Of a stretch of 23,716 bases of DNA, positions 7,707 to 14,652 are shown in pieces. The stretch is from a virus. The translations under genes and the position numbers were made by a program. The stretch is taken from positions 1 through 23,716 of IMG/VR virus record IMGVR_UViG_3300021185_001607. One strand, 5' to 3'. The number at the start of each line of letters is the position of its first letter. The stretch's first letter is position 1. A model generated the notes under the pieces. That model saw only the letters and a program-made list of their open reading frames with translations. It did no database searches and was not told where the DNA came from.

Positions 7707-8189
7707 ATTTTCTTTTTCATCTCTTGGCGGAATAACATCTGGAGTTTCTTCAGCAGTCTCACCGTCATCAAATTCTACATTTGGATCGTCTTTAGCATCT
7801 GATGTTGCAGATAGGTTATAATTCTGAATGGTATTTCTTAATCTAATAGTTAATGCGGCATCATCAGCAATAATATCAGCCATTGCTATAAAAGCAACTG
7901 TAATTAATTTCATTTCGCTTGTTCCCATAGGAGCACCACTTCGCATTTTGTTTAGTGCTTGTACAAACCTAGATTGTAATTCATCACTAACTAAAGGTCT
8001 TAATGTAATTTTTAAGCGATTTAATTCAGTAGTAGTAATGTCATGGGATACATTGCCTGTTGTTTTTGATACTTTTTCCTTAGGAGGATTGTTACCAACT
8101 GATCCGTCAGCACCTGGTGTTGACGAAAAATCTTCGTTAATAACAGATAAACGATTAATAAATTCACGTATTTCTTGGGCAGATGTCAT
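7689..8189 (-). CDS. Hypothetical protein with acidic C-terminus, minus strand
   Basis: A 166-residue soluble protein starting MTSAQEIREFINRL at 8189. A Shine-Dalgarno-like AGGAGA on the minus strand lies about 13 bases upstream, and no other in-frame start fits because a stop occurs just above. Layout: a short helical N-terminus, a Gly/Pro/Ser linker (residues ~22-45), a helical core (LNRLKITLRPLVSDELQSR onward) and a disordered acidic tail (DDPNVEFDDGETAEETPD). No catalytic motif. Head-to-head with the gene at 8237 over a shared late-promoter palindrome, so likely late and possibly assembly-related. Function unknown. Confidence 0.75.
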   Translation of the reverse strand: MTSAQEIREFINRLSVINEDFSSTPGADGSVGNNPPKEKVSKTTGNVSHDITTTELNRLKITLRPLVSDELQSRFVQALNKMRSGAPMGTSEMKLITVAFIAMADIIADDAALTIRLRNTIQNYNLSATSDAKDDPNVEFDDGETAEETPDVIPPRDEKENLDISR

Positions 8190-8213
8190 GTTTTCAAATG
8201 TCTCCTATGAATG

Positions 8214-8228
8214 TATTTACCATAAATA
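8214..8228. promoter_or_regulatory. Palindromic, back-to-back late promoter elements
   Basis: TATTTACCATAAATA is a perfect 6-base inverted repeat with a 3-base centre. The plus strand reads CATAAATA (8221-8228, seven of eight to TATAAATA) toward the gene at 8237; the minus strand reads GGTAAATA toward the gene starting at 8189. It lies in the 47-base gap between two divergent genes. Confidence 0.5.
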
Positions 8229-8236
8229 GAGTTACT

Positions 8237-8491
8237 ATGCAAATAAAAACTAAATCAATTCTAGAAGAAATTACAACGATTGTTCCTAAAAAGGACAAGC
8301 ATTTAATGGTAGAAGGTCTTGCAGTACAAGCTCTTGCTAGAATATCAAACTTGATGAGGGTCATTGAAACTTCATATCCGCCGGATCAAGCACAAGATTT
8401 AACTAGACGTTTGCAACTAGCTATTAAAAATGGAGATCCTAAGAAGTTCACTCGAGGTGTTAGGATAATTAAAGAAAACGAAAATAAATAA
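8237..8491 (+). CDS. Small conserved marine T4-like phage protein
   Basis: An 84-residue, mostly helical protein starting MQIKTKSILEEITTIVPKK. The frame is open back to 8183, but the ATG at 8237 is preferred because it lies 8 bases after the CATAAATA element and the upstream part overlaps the divergent gene. It has a conserved-looking core (KDKHLMVEGLAVQALA, then DLTRRLQLAIKNGDPKKF, then RGVRIIKE) recalled from cyanophage hypotheticals. No catalytic or membrane motif. It starts the plus-strand head cluster; its stop is embedded in the next TAAATA element, and the following gene starts 5 bases later. Confidence 0.75.
   Translation: MQIKTKSILEEITTIVPKKDKHLMVEGLAVQALARISNLMRVIETSYPPDQAQDLTRRLQLAIKNGDPKKFTRGVRIIKENENK
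8483..8490 (+). promoter_or_regulatory. Late-promoter-like AATAAATA
   Basis: Seven of eight matches to TATAAATA; it ends 6 bases before the ATG at 8497 and overlaps the stop codon of the upstream gene. A start site about one base before the ATG is predicted. Confidence 0.4.
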
Positions 8492-8496
8492 ACAAA

Positions 8497-9777
8497 ATGA
8501 AGATTAAAGACTTAAATGAAAATGATAACTTTCAGATTGACGAAGGCGTATTTGGCGATTTAGCAAAACGAGTAGTTAACAAAACAAAAGATGTTGCTAA
8601 CGGTGTTGGACTTGCTGTTCGCGGACAAGGAGCCAACGAGTTTGCTAAACTTACTAACCTAATTGATCAAAAAGCAGTACAGATGTTTAATACTGCTAGA
8701 CCAGGCGAAAAAGATGCAACTGGTAAAGACTTACCTTTAGGTGATATCGTAAAGATGGTTGGTAAAGCAATTATGCAGGCAACTAACAATGCAGTTGGTA
8801 CAAAACAGTTATTAGTTTATATCAAAGAAAATAAAAGAGAAATTATTAAGAACGTTAATGTAGCAGATAGAGGCGCCGCTGGAGCAGATCAAATGATTCA
8901 GTTAATGTTACAAGGTGGTAGTGCTACAGCACCTGAAGGCTTTGGTGTTGAAGAATGTGTTAGATCAATTTCATTGATTTTTTCTGTTACATTTTTACAT
9001 ATGCAAATCGAAATGGGACAACCTGGACAAGATCAACAGGCAGGCGGACCTACACAAACACCAAGTGAAGCTGAAAAGGCAATGGATGATAACCCAGAGT
9101 ACCAAACAGAATTAAAAACATTCGAACAATTAACTACTAAACTTGCCGGAGAGTTATATACACCTGGTAATGCATTCTTAGCAAACATACAAGCAAATAA
9201 TGAATTTCCTGCAAAGCAAGAAGCATTTATTGTTGGATATGCAACAGCCGTTAAAGCAAAATACTTTAATGCAGATTTAAAAGCATTGGAAACTGCCGCA
9301 AACTCAACTACACCAGAATCAGTTATTGACGACAACCAATGGAGAGCATCTTTCTTTGGACATATTTCTCCGCAAGTAGCTCAGCAAGTACAACAAAATG
9401 CAGACGTTACATCAGCAATACAAACTTTTAAAAATGATTTAGATTCTATTACTACTTCTTTTGCTAAATTAGCATTTATTGAAAAGACAGCAAACGAAGT
9501 AGCAAATGTTGACGCAACAATGAAAAAATTAATTGACTGGGTTGAAAAAGCAATTTCGCTTATTAAGACATTACAATTAGGTAAAGCAGGCGGAGGAGCA
9601 ACAAGTGCTACAACACCACAAGCTGGTAAACCTGATGACGAAGAAGTTTCTAGTACTACTCAAGGTGGTCCAATGGACGATCCAAATCTACCTAACTGGG
9701 AAAAGGTTAAAATGGGATATGATGCATTAGATGCACAAGGGCAAGAAGCATTAGTAAAGGCATTGTTTAACAAATGA
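8497..9777 (+). CDS. Probable head-internal virion protein with capsid-targeting-like N-terminus
   Basis: A 426-residue Ala/Gln/Lys-rich protein. It starts MKIKDLNENDNFQIDEG: the MK start and I14-D15-E16 before G17 match the T4 pattern of a capsid-targeting peptide cut by the gp21 protease at (I/L)-X-E before A/G/S. After that comes a helical region (GDLAKRVVNKTKDVANGV), a hydrophobic stretch around residues 160-170 (ISLIFSVTFLHMQIE), a low-complexity Gln/Gly/Pro linker (~171-195), a long helical region and a second disordered linker near 370-400. No enzyme motif. The C-terminal YDALDAQGQEALVKAL resembles the C-terminus of the next protein. ATGA overlap with the next gene. A scaffold or ejected-protein role is inference. 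Confidence 0.65.
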   Translation: MKIKDLNENDNFQIDEGVFGDLAKRVVNKTKDVANGVGLAVRGQGANEFAKLTNLIDQKAVQMFNTARPGEKDATGKDLPLGDIVKMVGKAIMQATNNAVGTKQLLVYIKENKREIIKNVNVADRGAAGADQMIQLMLQGGSATAPEGFGVEECVRSISLIFSVTFLHMQIEMGQPGQDQQAGGPTQTPSEAEKAMDDNPEYQTELKTFEQLTTKLAGELYTPGNAFLANIQANNEFPAKQEAFIVGYATAVKAKYFNADLKALETAANSTTPESVIDDNQWRASFFGHISPQVAQQVQQNADVTSAIQTFKNDLDSITTSFAKLAFIEKTANEVANVDATMKKLIDWVEKAISLIKTLQLGKAGGGATSATTPQAGKPDDEEVSSTTQGGPMDDPNLPNWEKVKMGYDALDAQGQEALVKALFNK

Positions 9778-11393
9778 AAATAAAAAATATAAACAAAAGA
9801 ACAGCATTACTTGAAAGTGTATGTTATGATTTAGATAAAGAGCAACGATATATTGTTGAAGGAGTAGTATCAGCCTGGGACGATTTACTTGAGGTTGAGT
9901 TAAGACAAGATCAAATCAATAACTTATTTCCTTTAGTACAAAAGTTATCAGACGAAACAGGTAAAAATAGAACGGCAGTAGGATTAACAAAAGATAAAAT
10001 TGTAGATACAACAAAAGCCGCCAATGAATATTTAAATAAAGTTGGAAAATTATTACAAGATACAAAACCAGTAGAAAATTTTGATAATAAATTTGAAAAA
10101 TTAAAAACAGATATTAAAACTAAACTAGGTGCAGATAGCAAAATTACTACTGGGATAGAAAATTTAGGCAAATATGCTAAAATGAACCCTGGTAAAACAG
10201 CATTCGCTATTGGTGTTATGACTGCCTTAGTTGGTATTTCAACTGGTGGAAGTGCAATAGCTATTGGTGTTGCCGCTACACTCTTAAAAGGTTCTGTTGA
10301 AGTACTCAAAGGAGAGAAATTATCTACCGCTGTTGGAAAAGGATTAAAGACAGGTGTTATTTCTGGACTTGCCGCAGGTGCATTTAATGCAGTTGGCGAT
10401 TGGTTGTCAGGTTTACAGGCAGAGGTTGTACCATTTGAAGGATTAGATCAAATTACTTTTGATGTATCAGGTACAGATGTAATGCCAGGATTTGAATGGA
10501 AAGGCTCTATGAGTTTTGAGAATCTAACCGTTCTTCCTTCTGATGCAGATTTAGCTGGACAGTTAGTAGCAGAGTTTGCTAAAGGAGATGCATCAGCATT
10601 TGATGCCTTAGCAGAATTGGCAAAGAAGTCGTTTACACCAGAGTATACAGAGCAAATGGCACAATTTGTATCAAATGCAAAAGACATTGCTTTACAAAAT
10701 GATGCAACTTATCAAGCCATTGTACAAATTCAACAAGGAATAGCATCAGCCGCCGGCGGTGCAGTAGCAGGTAAGAGTGTAAGTGATGATAGAGGAGAAG
10801 ATCAACAAGAGTTATTTCAATCGTATACTAATAATGGAATTTTATTAACAGAAAGAAGAATTGAAAGATTGTTTGATACTGTAGGGTATTACAATACAAA
10901 TCCAAATATTGAATTTTTAGGCGAAGGACCAGTTTGGGATACCATTAAGAAAGATGCTATTGCAAAAGCAAAAGAACTTGCTAAGCCAACTGTAGATAAA
11001 GCTAAAACAGTTAGCGGAAATACAATGAATGTTGTTACAGCAGATAAACTTAAAAAAGCATGGAAGACAGCAGGAAGTCCAACTGACAGTGAAGTGCTTG
11101 CAAGGTTCTTAGAAAAAAATAAAGTATCTCCTGACGTTATTGCAAGTGCCTATAAAGATTTAAAACTTCCAGATCCAAATGACGATTCGTCACCAGAAGA
11201 AAAAGAAGAGAAGGAGTTAGCACTCCGTAAAACTCCACAGATGAAAGACGGACAATATGAGTTAGATCTTGCTTCATTGCCACCAGCAGTAAGGCAAGCA
11301 ACAAGCAATTTATGGGACGAGTTTAATAAACTTACTCCACAGGAACAAGAAAAGTTTAAAGCAGATCTAAAGAAATCGGAAAATATAACATGA
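9774..11393 (+). CDS. Probable head-internal protein with glycine-rich hydrophobic centre
   Basis: A 539-residue protein in ATGA overlap with both neighbours. The N-terminus MKIKNINKRTALLES has L12-L13-E14 before S15, a candidate prohead-protease site, with a second (IVE before G) at residues 27-30. Residues ~135-205 are a Gly/Ala-rich hydrophobic region (AFAIGVMTALVGISTGG, later GVISGLAAGAF) that could form a membrane hairpin or glycine zipper. Near residues 380-400 a FLGEG motif precedes a helix, echoing the processed N-terminus of the preceding protein. Residues ~423-463 hold an AWKTAGSPTDSEVLARFL module, recalled from marine phage virion proteins. The end is acidic and charged. Ejection with DNA and membrane insertion is inference. 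Confidence 0.6.
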   Translation: MKIKNINKRTALLESVCYDLDKEQRYIVEGVVSAWDDLLEVELRQDQINNLFPLVQKLSDETGKNRTAVGLTKDKIVDTTKAANEYLNKVGKLLQDTKPVENFDNKFEKLKTDIKTKLGADSKITTGIENLGKYAKMNPGKTAFAIGVMTALVGISTGGSAIAIGVAATLLKGSVEVLKGEKLSTAVGKGLKTGVISGLAAGAFNAVGDWLSGLQAEVVPFEGLDQITFDVSGTDVMPGFEWKGSMSFENLTVLPSDADLAGQLVAEFAKGDASAFDALAELAKKSFTPEYTEQMAQFVSNAKDIALQNDATYQAIVQIQQGIASAAGGAVAGKSVSDDRGEDQQELFQSYTNNGILLTERRIERLFDTVGYYNTNPNIEFLGEGPVWDTIKKDAIAKAKELAKPTVDKAKTVSGNTMNVVTADKLKKAWKTAGSPTDSEVLARFLEKNKVSPDVIASAYKDLKLPDPNDDSSPEEKEEKELALRKTPQMKDGQYELDLASLPPAVRQATSNLWDEFNKLTPQEQEKFKADLKKSENIT

Positions 11394-12562
11394 AGATAAA
11401 TGAAGTTATAATACAACATAAAAAAGTAATAACAGAAGCAAAAGCAAGAATTGATCATCCTGAAGATATTATCTTTGATGACAACGGAACACAAGGTGCA
11501 ATGAGAGCTCTTGATGCGATGGTACATGCTTCGCAAAATCACGGAGAGACAACTTCAATCAAATGGGACGGAAGCCCAGCAGTAATTTTTGGATGGATGG
11601 ATAAAAATTCTTTTATTGTAACAGATAAAGCAGGCATGGGTGCAAAGAAATATAACGGAAAGCCTACTAGTGCCGCAGATGTACAGTCTATGATTTTTAA
11701 CAGAAGGCCAGACGAAGAAGGTAGGCAGTATTATGCAAATAAGTTTGCAAGCATATATGAACTGTTAAAGAAGGCAACTCCAAAGAGTCTAGTTGGCCAA
11801 ATGATACAAGGTGATTTACTTTATATGAGTGCTGATGATATTGTTCATACAGACGAAGATGTTACATTTGGTCCAGTTAAAGTTAGATATACAATTGACA
11901 AAGATAATCCAGTAGGTGCTAGAATTGCCAAAAGCCAATGTGGTATAGCAGTACATAGTGTTTATGATTCTGTTGAATCTGCTAGTGCCGCAGACGGAGA
12001 ACCATCACCGGTAACTCCTAAATCTTTAGGATTGAAGGATAGTCCAAAATTAGTAATATTTGGTCCAGAAACACAGATACCAACAGATACTGAAATTTCA
12101 TTACCGATGTCAGAAGTAGAATCCTTAAGAAACTTAATTAAAAGCGGTCCAGCACAACTAATTGATGATATGTTAGATCCGTTTACTATGGGTAGTCTTA
12201 AAATAGCAAACTTACCAGAATTATTTAAAAAGTTTGTAAACTTTAAAGCCAGAGGCGGAGAAGATATTGGCTCTGCACCTGAATTAGCAAATGAATTTAT
12301 CAAATGGATCGAAGGTCCAGCAGGATTAACAGACAATAAGAAGAAAAATGTGTTATCGCACCTAGAACAATATAAAGCACCTTTTGAAATGGCTTGGCGT
12401 ATTGTTTCTGCACTAAGTAATATAAAGCATACAATTAAGGATCAGTTAGATACTCATGTAACTGGAATTAGAACAAACAAAGGCCACGAAGGTTTTGTAT
12501 CTGCTACACCGCATGGTAAGATTAAATTTGTTAATCGACCAAACTTTATGAAGAAGGACTAA
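11390..12562 (+). CDS. Ligase/nucleotidyltransferase-like phage protein with capsid-targeting-like N-terminus
   Basis: A 390-residue protein with motifs laid out as in covalent nucleotidyltransferases (DNA/RNA ligases, capping enzymes): K58-W-D-G-S-P resembles motif I (KxDG), Q140-G-D-L-L resembles the later acidic strand motif (DGEL), E367-G-F-V resembles motif IV (EG(V/L)V) and KIKF at 377-380 resembles motif V. From memory it belongs to a phage family of unknown function (DUF6267). The N-terminus MKINEVIIQHKKVITEA has I14-T15-E16 before A17, as in T4 internal proteins that are packed in the head and cut by the prohead protease. Biochemical activity is unproven; it could be a catalytically inactive structural relative. 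It overlaps the upstream gene as ATGA. Confidence 0.7.
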   Translation: MKINEVIIQHKKVITEAKARIDHPEDIIFDDNGTQGAMRALDAMVHASQNHGETTSIKWDGSPAVIFGWMDKNSFIVTDKAGMGAKKYNGKPTSAADVQSMIFNRRPDEEGRQYYANKFASIYELLKKATPKSLVGQMIQGDLLYMSADDIVHTDEDVTFGPVKVRYTIDKDNPVGARIAKSQCGIAVHSVYDSVESASAADGEPSPVTPKSLGLKDSPKLVIFGPETQIPTDTEISLPMSEVESLRNLIKSGPAQLIDDMLDPFTMGSLKIANLPELFKKFVNFKARGGEDIGSAPELANEFIKWIEGPAGLTDNKKKNVLSHLEQYKAPFEMAWRIVSALSNIKHTIKDQLDTHVTGIRTNKGHEGFVSATPHGKIKFVNRPNFMKKD

Positions 12563-12566
12563 AGAC

Positions 12567-13400
12567 ATGGCTGAAAAGTATACAGCAACTGAATGGGCAA
12601 CAATGGAAGGTGGGCATACCGTAGAACCTCTTACAGAAGATTCGTTTTCTTTTATCAAAGATAATTGTAACGAAAGTAAAATGTTTCGAAACACACATCT
12701 TAATTCTTTGACATTAAGAGATGCAGTTGATGCCGCCTTTTTAAATATGACAACATTGTATATGTTATCATGTGAATTTGAAACTGCTCCGTTTGCTCAA
12801 GATTATGCTAGAAAAAGTATGATATTTGGAAACTTTAGTCAAAGTCGTGTTAGTTCAACTGATTTATACCAAGCATTACATATGTCAATATACAAAGACA
12901 CTACACAGGGAGGAAAACTTAAAGCACCTGAGCAAAATGCCGCTTTAAGAGTTAGACTTCATATCAACGAAAAGATGGTTAAAGACTTTTTAAGAGGTAT
13001 TGCATCCGGACGTTTAGATAAAACAACTGCAAAAAGACTTATGTATAGGCTTGAAAGCCAAATGAATATTACTATTAGTAACTATAAAAGTTTACGCAGG
13101 TTAATTACAGATTGGGAGCATCTTACTACCTTCCAAAAGCAAACCTGTGTAACTAGATTACTACAGTATTATAGAACAAGAGGCAGACGTAGTGATATAT
13201 TTGCAACTCTTTCAACCTTTGCTAATCATAAGTCATGGGAATTAAAAGCAAAAGATAATGCAGAAGTTAAAGCAGTAGGACCGGCAAACGCAGTACACGG
13301 TACTAGTTCTTCTAAAAACTTTATATCAAGTATTGCAAAGGTAGGCGGTGCTGGAGTAGCAGGTTATGCCGCGGCGAGATTACTTGGCCGACTAAGGTAG
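12567..13400 (+). CDS. Conserved phage protein, probably virion-associated
   Basis: A 277-residue, largely helical protein starting 4 bases after the previous stop. The region FAQDYARKSMIFGNFSQSR followed by SSTDLYQALHM, and the later ISNYKSLRRLITDWEHL, recall a cyanophage hypothetical that neighbours the same ligase-like gene; this is memory, not a search. The middle is rich in Arg/Lys. The C-terminus (IAKVGGAGVAGYAAARLLG) is a short Gly/Ala-rich hydrophobic helix, possibly membrane-interacting. No enzyme motif. Its place between head-type genes suggests a virion or assembly role. Confidence 0.7.
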   Translation: MAEKYTATEWATMEGGHTVEPLTEDSFSFIKDNCNESKMFRNTHLNSLTLRDAVDAAFLNMTTLYMLSCEFETAPFAQDYARKSMIFGNFSQSRVSSTDLYQALHMSIYKDTTQGGKLKAPEQNAALRVRLHINEKMVKDFLRGIASGRLDKTTAKRLMYRLESQMNITISNYKSLRRLITDWEHLTTFQKQTCVTRLLQYYRTRGRRSDIFATLSTFANHKSWELKAKDNAEVKAVGPANAVHGTSSSKNFISSIAKVGGAGVAGYAAARLLGRLR

Positions 13401-13404
13401 TAAA

Positions 13405-13830
13405 ATGACAGCAGTTAGTAAAAGATCTTGGAGTATTCCTGGCTCTCATTTTGGTGGAGACCCAGAATTCTATTCTTGTTGGACGTTATATGATATAAGC
13501 AATGACGAAGGACAATCATCAGAAAATTTAGAAAAACTTATGGGTATTGCAACAGTAAGATCTCAGCCTATTCTTGCTGGAGTAGAAATGATTATTGACC
13601 AAGATATCACAAACGGGCTATTTGGCAGTAAGTTTTCAGGAAAACATAATGTATGGACTTACAAATGGATTGTTGACAAAGTAGGTATCATGACAGAAGA
13701 CACACTTAACAAAGAAGCACATGGACTTACTATGCATGTAGGGTTACAAGAAACTGCTAAGTTAACTAAGCAGATATATACCAGGGGTGTTAATACAAAC
13801 ATGTTCTTTGTCCGGCATGATTCCTTATAA
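13405..13830 (+). CDS. Hypothetical protein
   Basis: A 141-residue soluble protein starting 4 bases after the previous stop. It opens with an aromatic, Gly-rich stretch (RSWSIPGSHFGGDPEFYS) and continues with mixed strand-helix sequence (GIATVRSQPILAGVEM, then HNVWTYKWIVDKV, then TNMFFVRHDS). No motif, signal peptide or membrane segment is recognised. I do not know the family. It is the last gene before a 135-base gap and is probably transcribed with the upstream head-type genes. Confidence 0.65.
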   Translation: MTAVSKRSWSIPGSHFGGDPEFYSCWTLYDISNDEGQSSENLEKLMGIATVRSQPILAGVEMIIDQDITNGLFGSKFSGKHNVWTYKWIVDKVGIMTEDTLNKEAHGLTMHVGLQETAKLTKQIYTRGVNTNMFFVRHDSL

Positions 13831-13965
13831 AGTCATAAATATCTAGTAAACAAAAACATAGAATCAAACAACTCATACTGGCTCACATTGGCACTTTACG
13901 GACACTAAGCAGACTAACCTGCAAGAGCAACCCAGTCTATATTGCACTCAGTAAAGATAACAATA
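13831..13965. other. 135-base gap with a late-promoter-like element only
   Basis: Apart from CATAAATA at 13834-13841 (seven of eight to the T4 late consensus) I see no gene. GCAG and CTGC near 13908-13921 could pair in a short weak hairpin. No tRNA arms, T-run terminator or convincing small reading frame on either strand. Confidence 0.5.
13834..13841 (+). promoter_or_regulatory. Late-promoter-like CATAAATA
   Basis: Matches TATAAATA at seven of eight positions. Unlike others in the window it would give a leader of about 119 bases before the ATG at 13966. Confidence 0.35.
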
Positions 13966-14262
13966 ATGAATAAAAAAATTAAAGTAGTATCCGGTGAGGC
14001 CGAGAATTTACAACTTCATGTTGAGCTATGTGCTGAACGTTATAATCGTATGGAAGAGAAATTCACTGGTTTAGAAAACAGATTAGATTATCTCCAAAAC
14101 GACTTCACAGAATTAAAAGAAAAAGCCGATTCAAATTTTAATGACCTAAAAGACTTAATCCACCAAACTGCTAATAAGAGATTTAACACCATGGTTACAA
14201 CTACTGGTACTGTAATTGTTGCCTTAATAGGTATGCTAGGTTATATAATTATTAATAACTAG
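13966..14262 (+). CDS. XhlA-like coiled-coil membrane protein
   Basis: A 98-residue protein starting at ATG 13966 (MNKKIKVVSGEAENL); an earlier in-frame TTG is unlikely. A heptad-rich region (YNRMEEKFTGLENRLDYL onward, residues ~27-70) is followed by one hydrophobic C-terminal helix (TGTVIVALIGMLGYIII, ~79-95), the layout of the XhlA family of small phage lysis-associated membrane proteins. Related cyanophage proteins are recalled but untested. A role in lysis or membrane anchoring is plausible. No strong Shine-Dalgarno sequence is seen. It is followed by a strongly basic protein. Confidence 0.6.
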   Translation: MNKKIKVVSGEAENLQLHVELCAERYNRMEEKFTGLENRLDYLQNDFTELKEKADSNFNDLKDLIHQTANKRFNTMVTTTGTVIVALIGMLGYIIINN

Positions 14263-14276
14263 TATTGGAGGCTTTA

Positions 14277-14597
14277 ATGGAGATTTTAGTAGAATCAAGA
14301 ATAGTATGGGCAAGATCCGGTAACAAGGTAAAACGTAAAATACGTTGTACTACCGGTAAACGTCGTGGCCGTATTGTCAGCACAGTCGGAGCCTGTAATA
14401 AAAGAATAGATATTAAAAAGAGGTATATCTTTAAACGTGCAAAGCAACGTTTTAAGTCTAGAATGTCTATTAAGCGTCAAAGAACAAAACGTTATAATCC
14501 AATTTCGAGAAGAGTCAGACGATTAAACAGGCAAAAAGGGCATCGTAACCCTATTAGGCCAGGAATTGGACGTAAAACAACGATAAAAAGAAAATAG
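14277..14597 (+). CDS. Highly basic protein, possible prohead core or DNA-binding protein
   Basis: A 106-residue protein in which 40 residues are Lys or Arg (about 38%). The ATG at 14277 is preferred over a TTG at 14265 because GGAGG at 14267-14271 is a good Shine-Dalgarno site. It starts MEILVESRIVW: L4-V5-E6 before S7 fits the (I/L)-X-E prohead-protease rule, and the opening recalls T4 gp67 (MEGLIEA). The body has repeated basic clusters and two Cys (residues 24 and 40). No membrane segment. Likely binds DNA, perhaps inside the head; the cleavage and the role are inference. From memory, similar basic proteins occur in cyanophages. Confidence 0.65.
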   Translation: MEILVESRIVWARSGNKVKRKIRCTTGKRRGRIVSTVGACNKRIDIKKRYIFKRAKQRFKSRMSIKRQRTKRYNPISRRVRRLNRQKGHRNPIRPGIGRKTTIKRK

Positions 14598-14614
14598 TTA
14601 TATAGTCTTATTTG

Positions 14615-14622
14615 GCTAAATA
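14615..14622 (+). promoter_or_regulatory. Late-promoter-like GCTAAATA with strong downstream RBS
   Basis: Six of eight matches to TATAAATA. About 25 bases of leader would precede the ATG at 14653 and contain a perfect AGGAGG at 14641-14646. This is one of the few start sites in the window with a full Shine-Dalgarno sequence, suggesting high expression. Confidence 0.45.
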
Positions 14623-14652
14623 AAACAATAAACAGATACCAGGAGGTTTAAT

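Noticed and set aside
9911-10309. Minus-strand reading frame of 132 codons within the 539-residue gene
   Set aside because: It is a mirror of Lys/Asn/Ile-rich plus-strand coding with no independent start signals.
11150-11542. Minus-strand frame with hydrophobic Phe/Tyr-rich sequence across the 11390 junction
   Set aside because: It is the antisense of two overlapping plus-strand genes, and its composition is that of reversed A-rich coding.
13866-13950. Possible tRNA or small RNA in the 135-base gap
   Set aside because: No T-loop consensus, acceptor pairing or strong stems could be found by eye.
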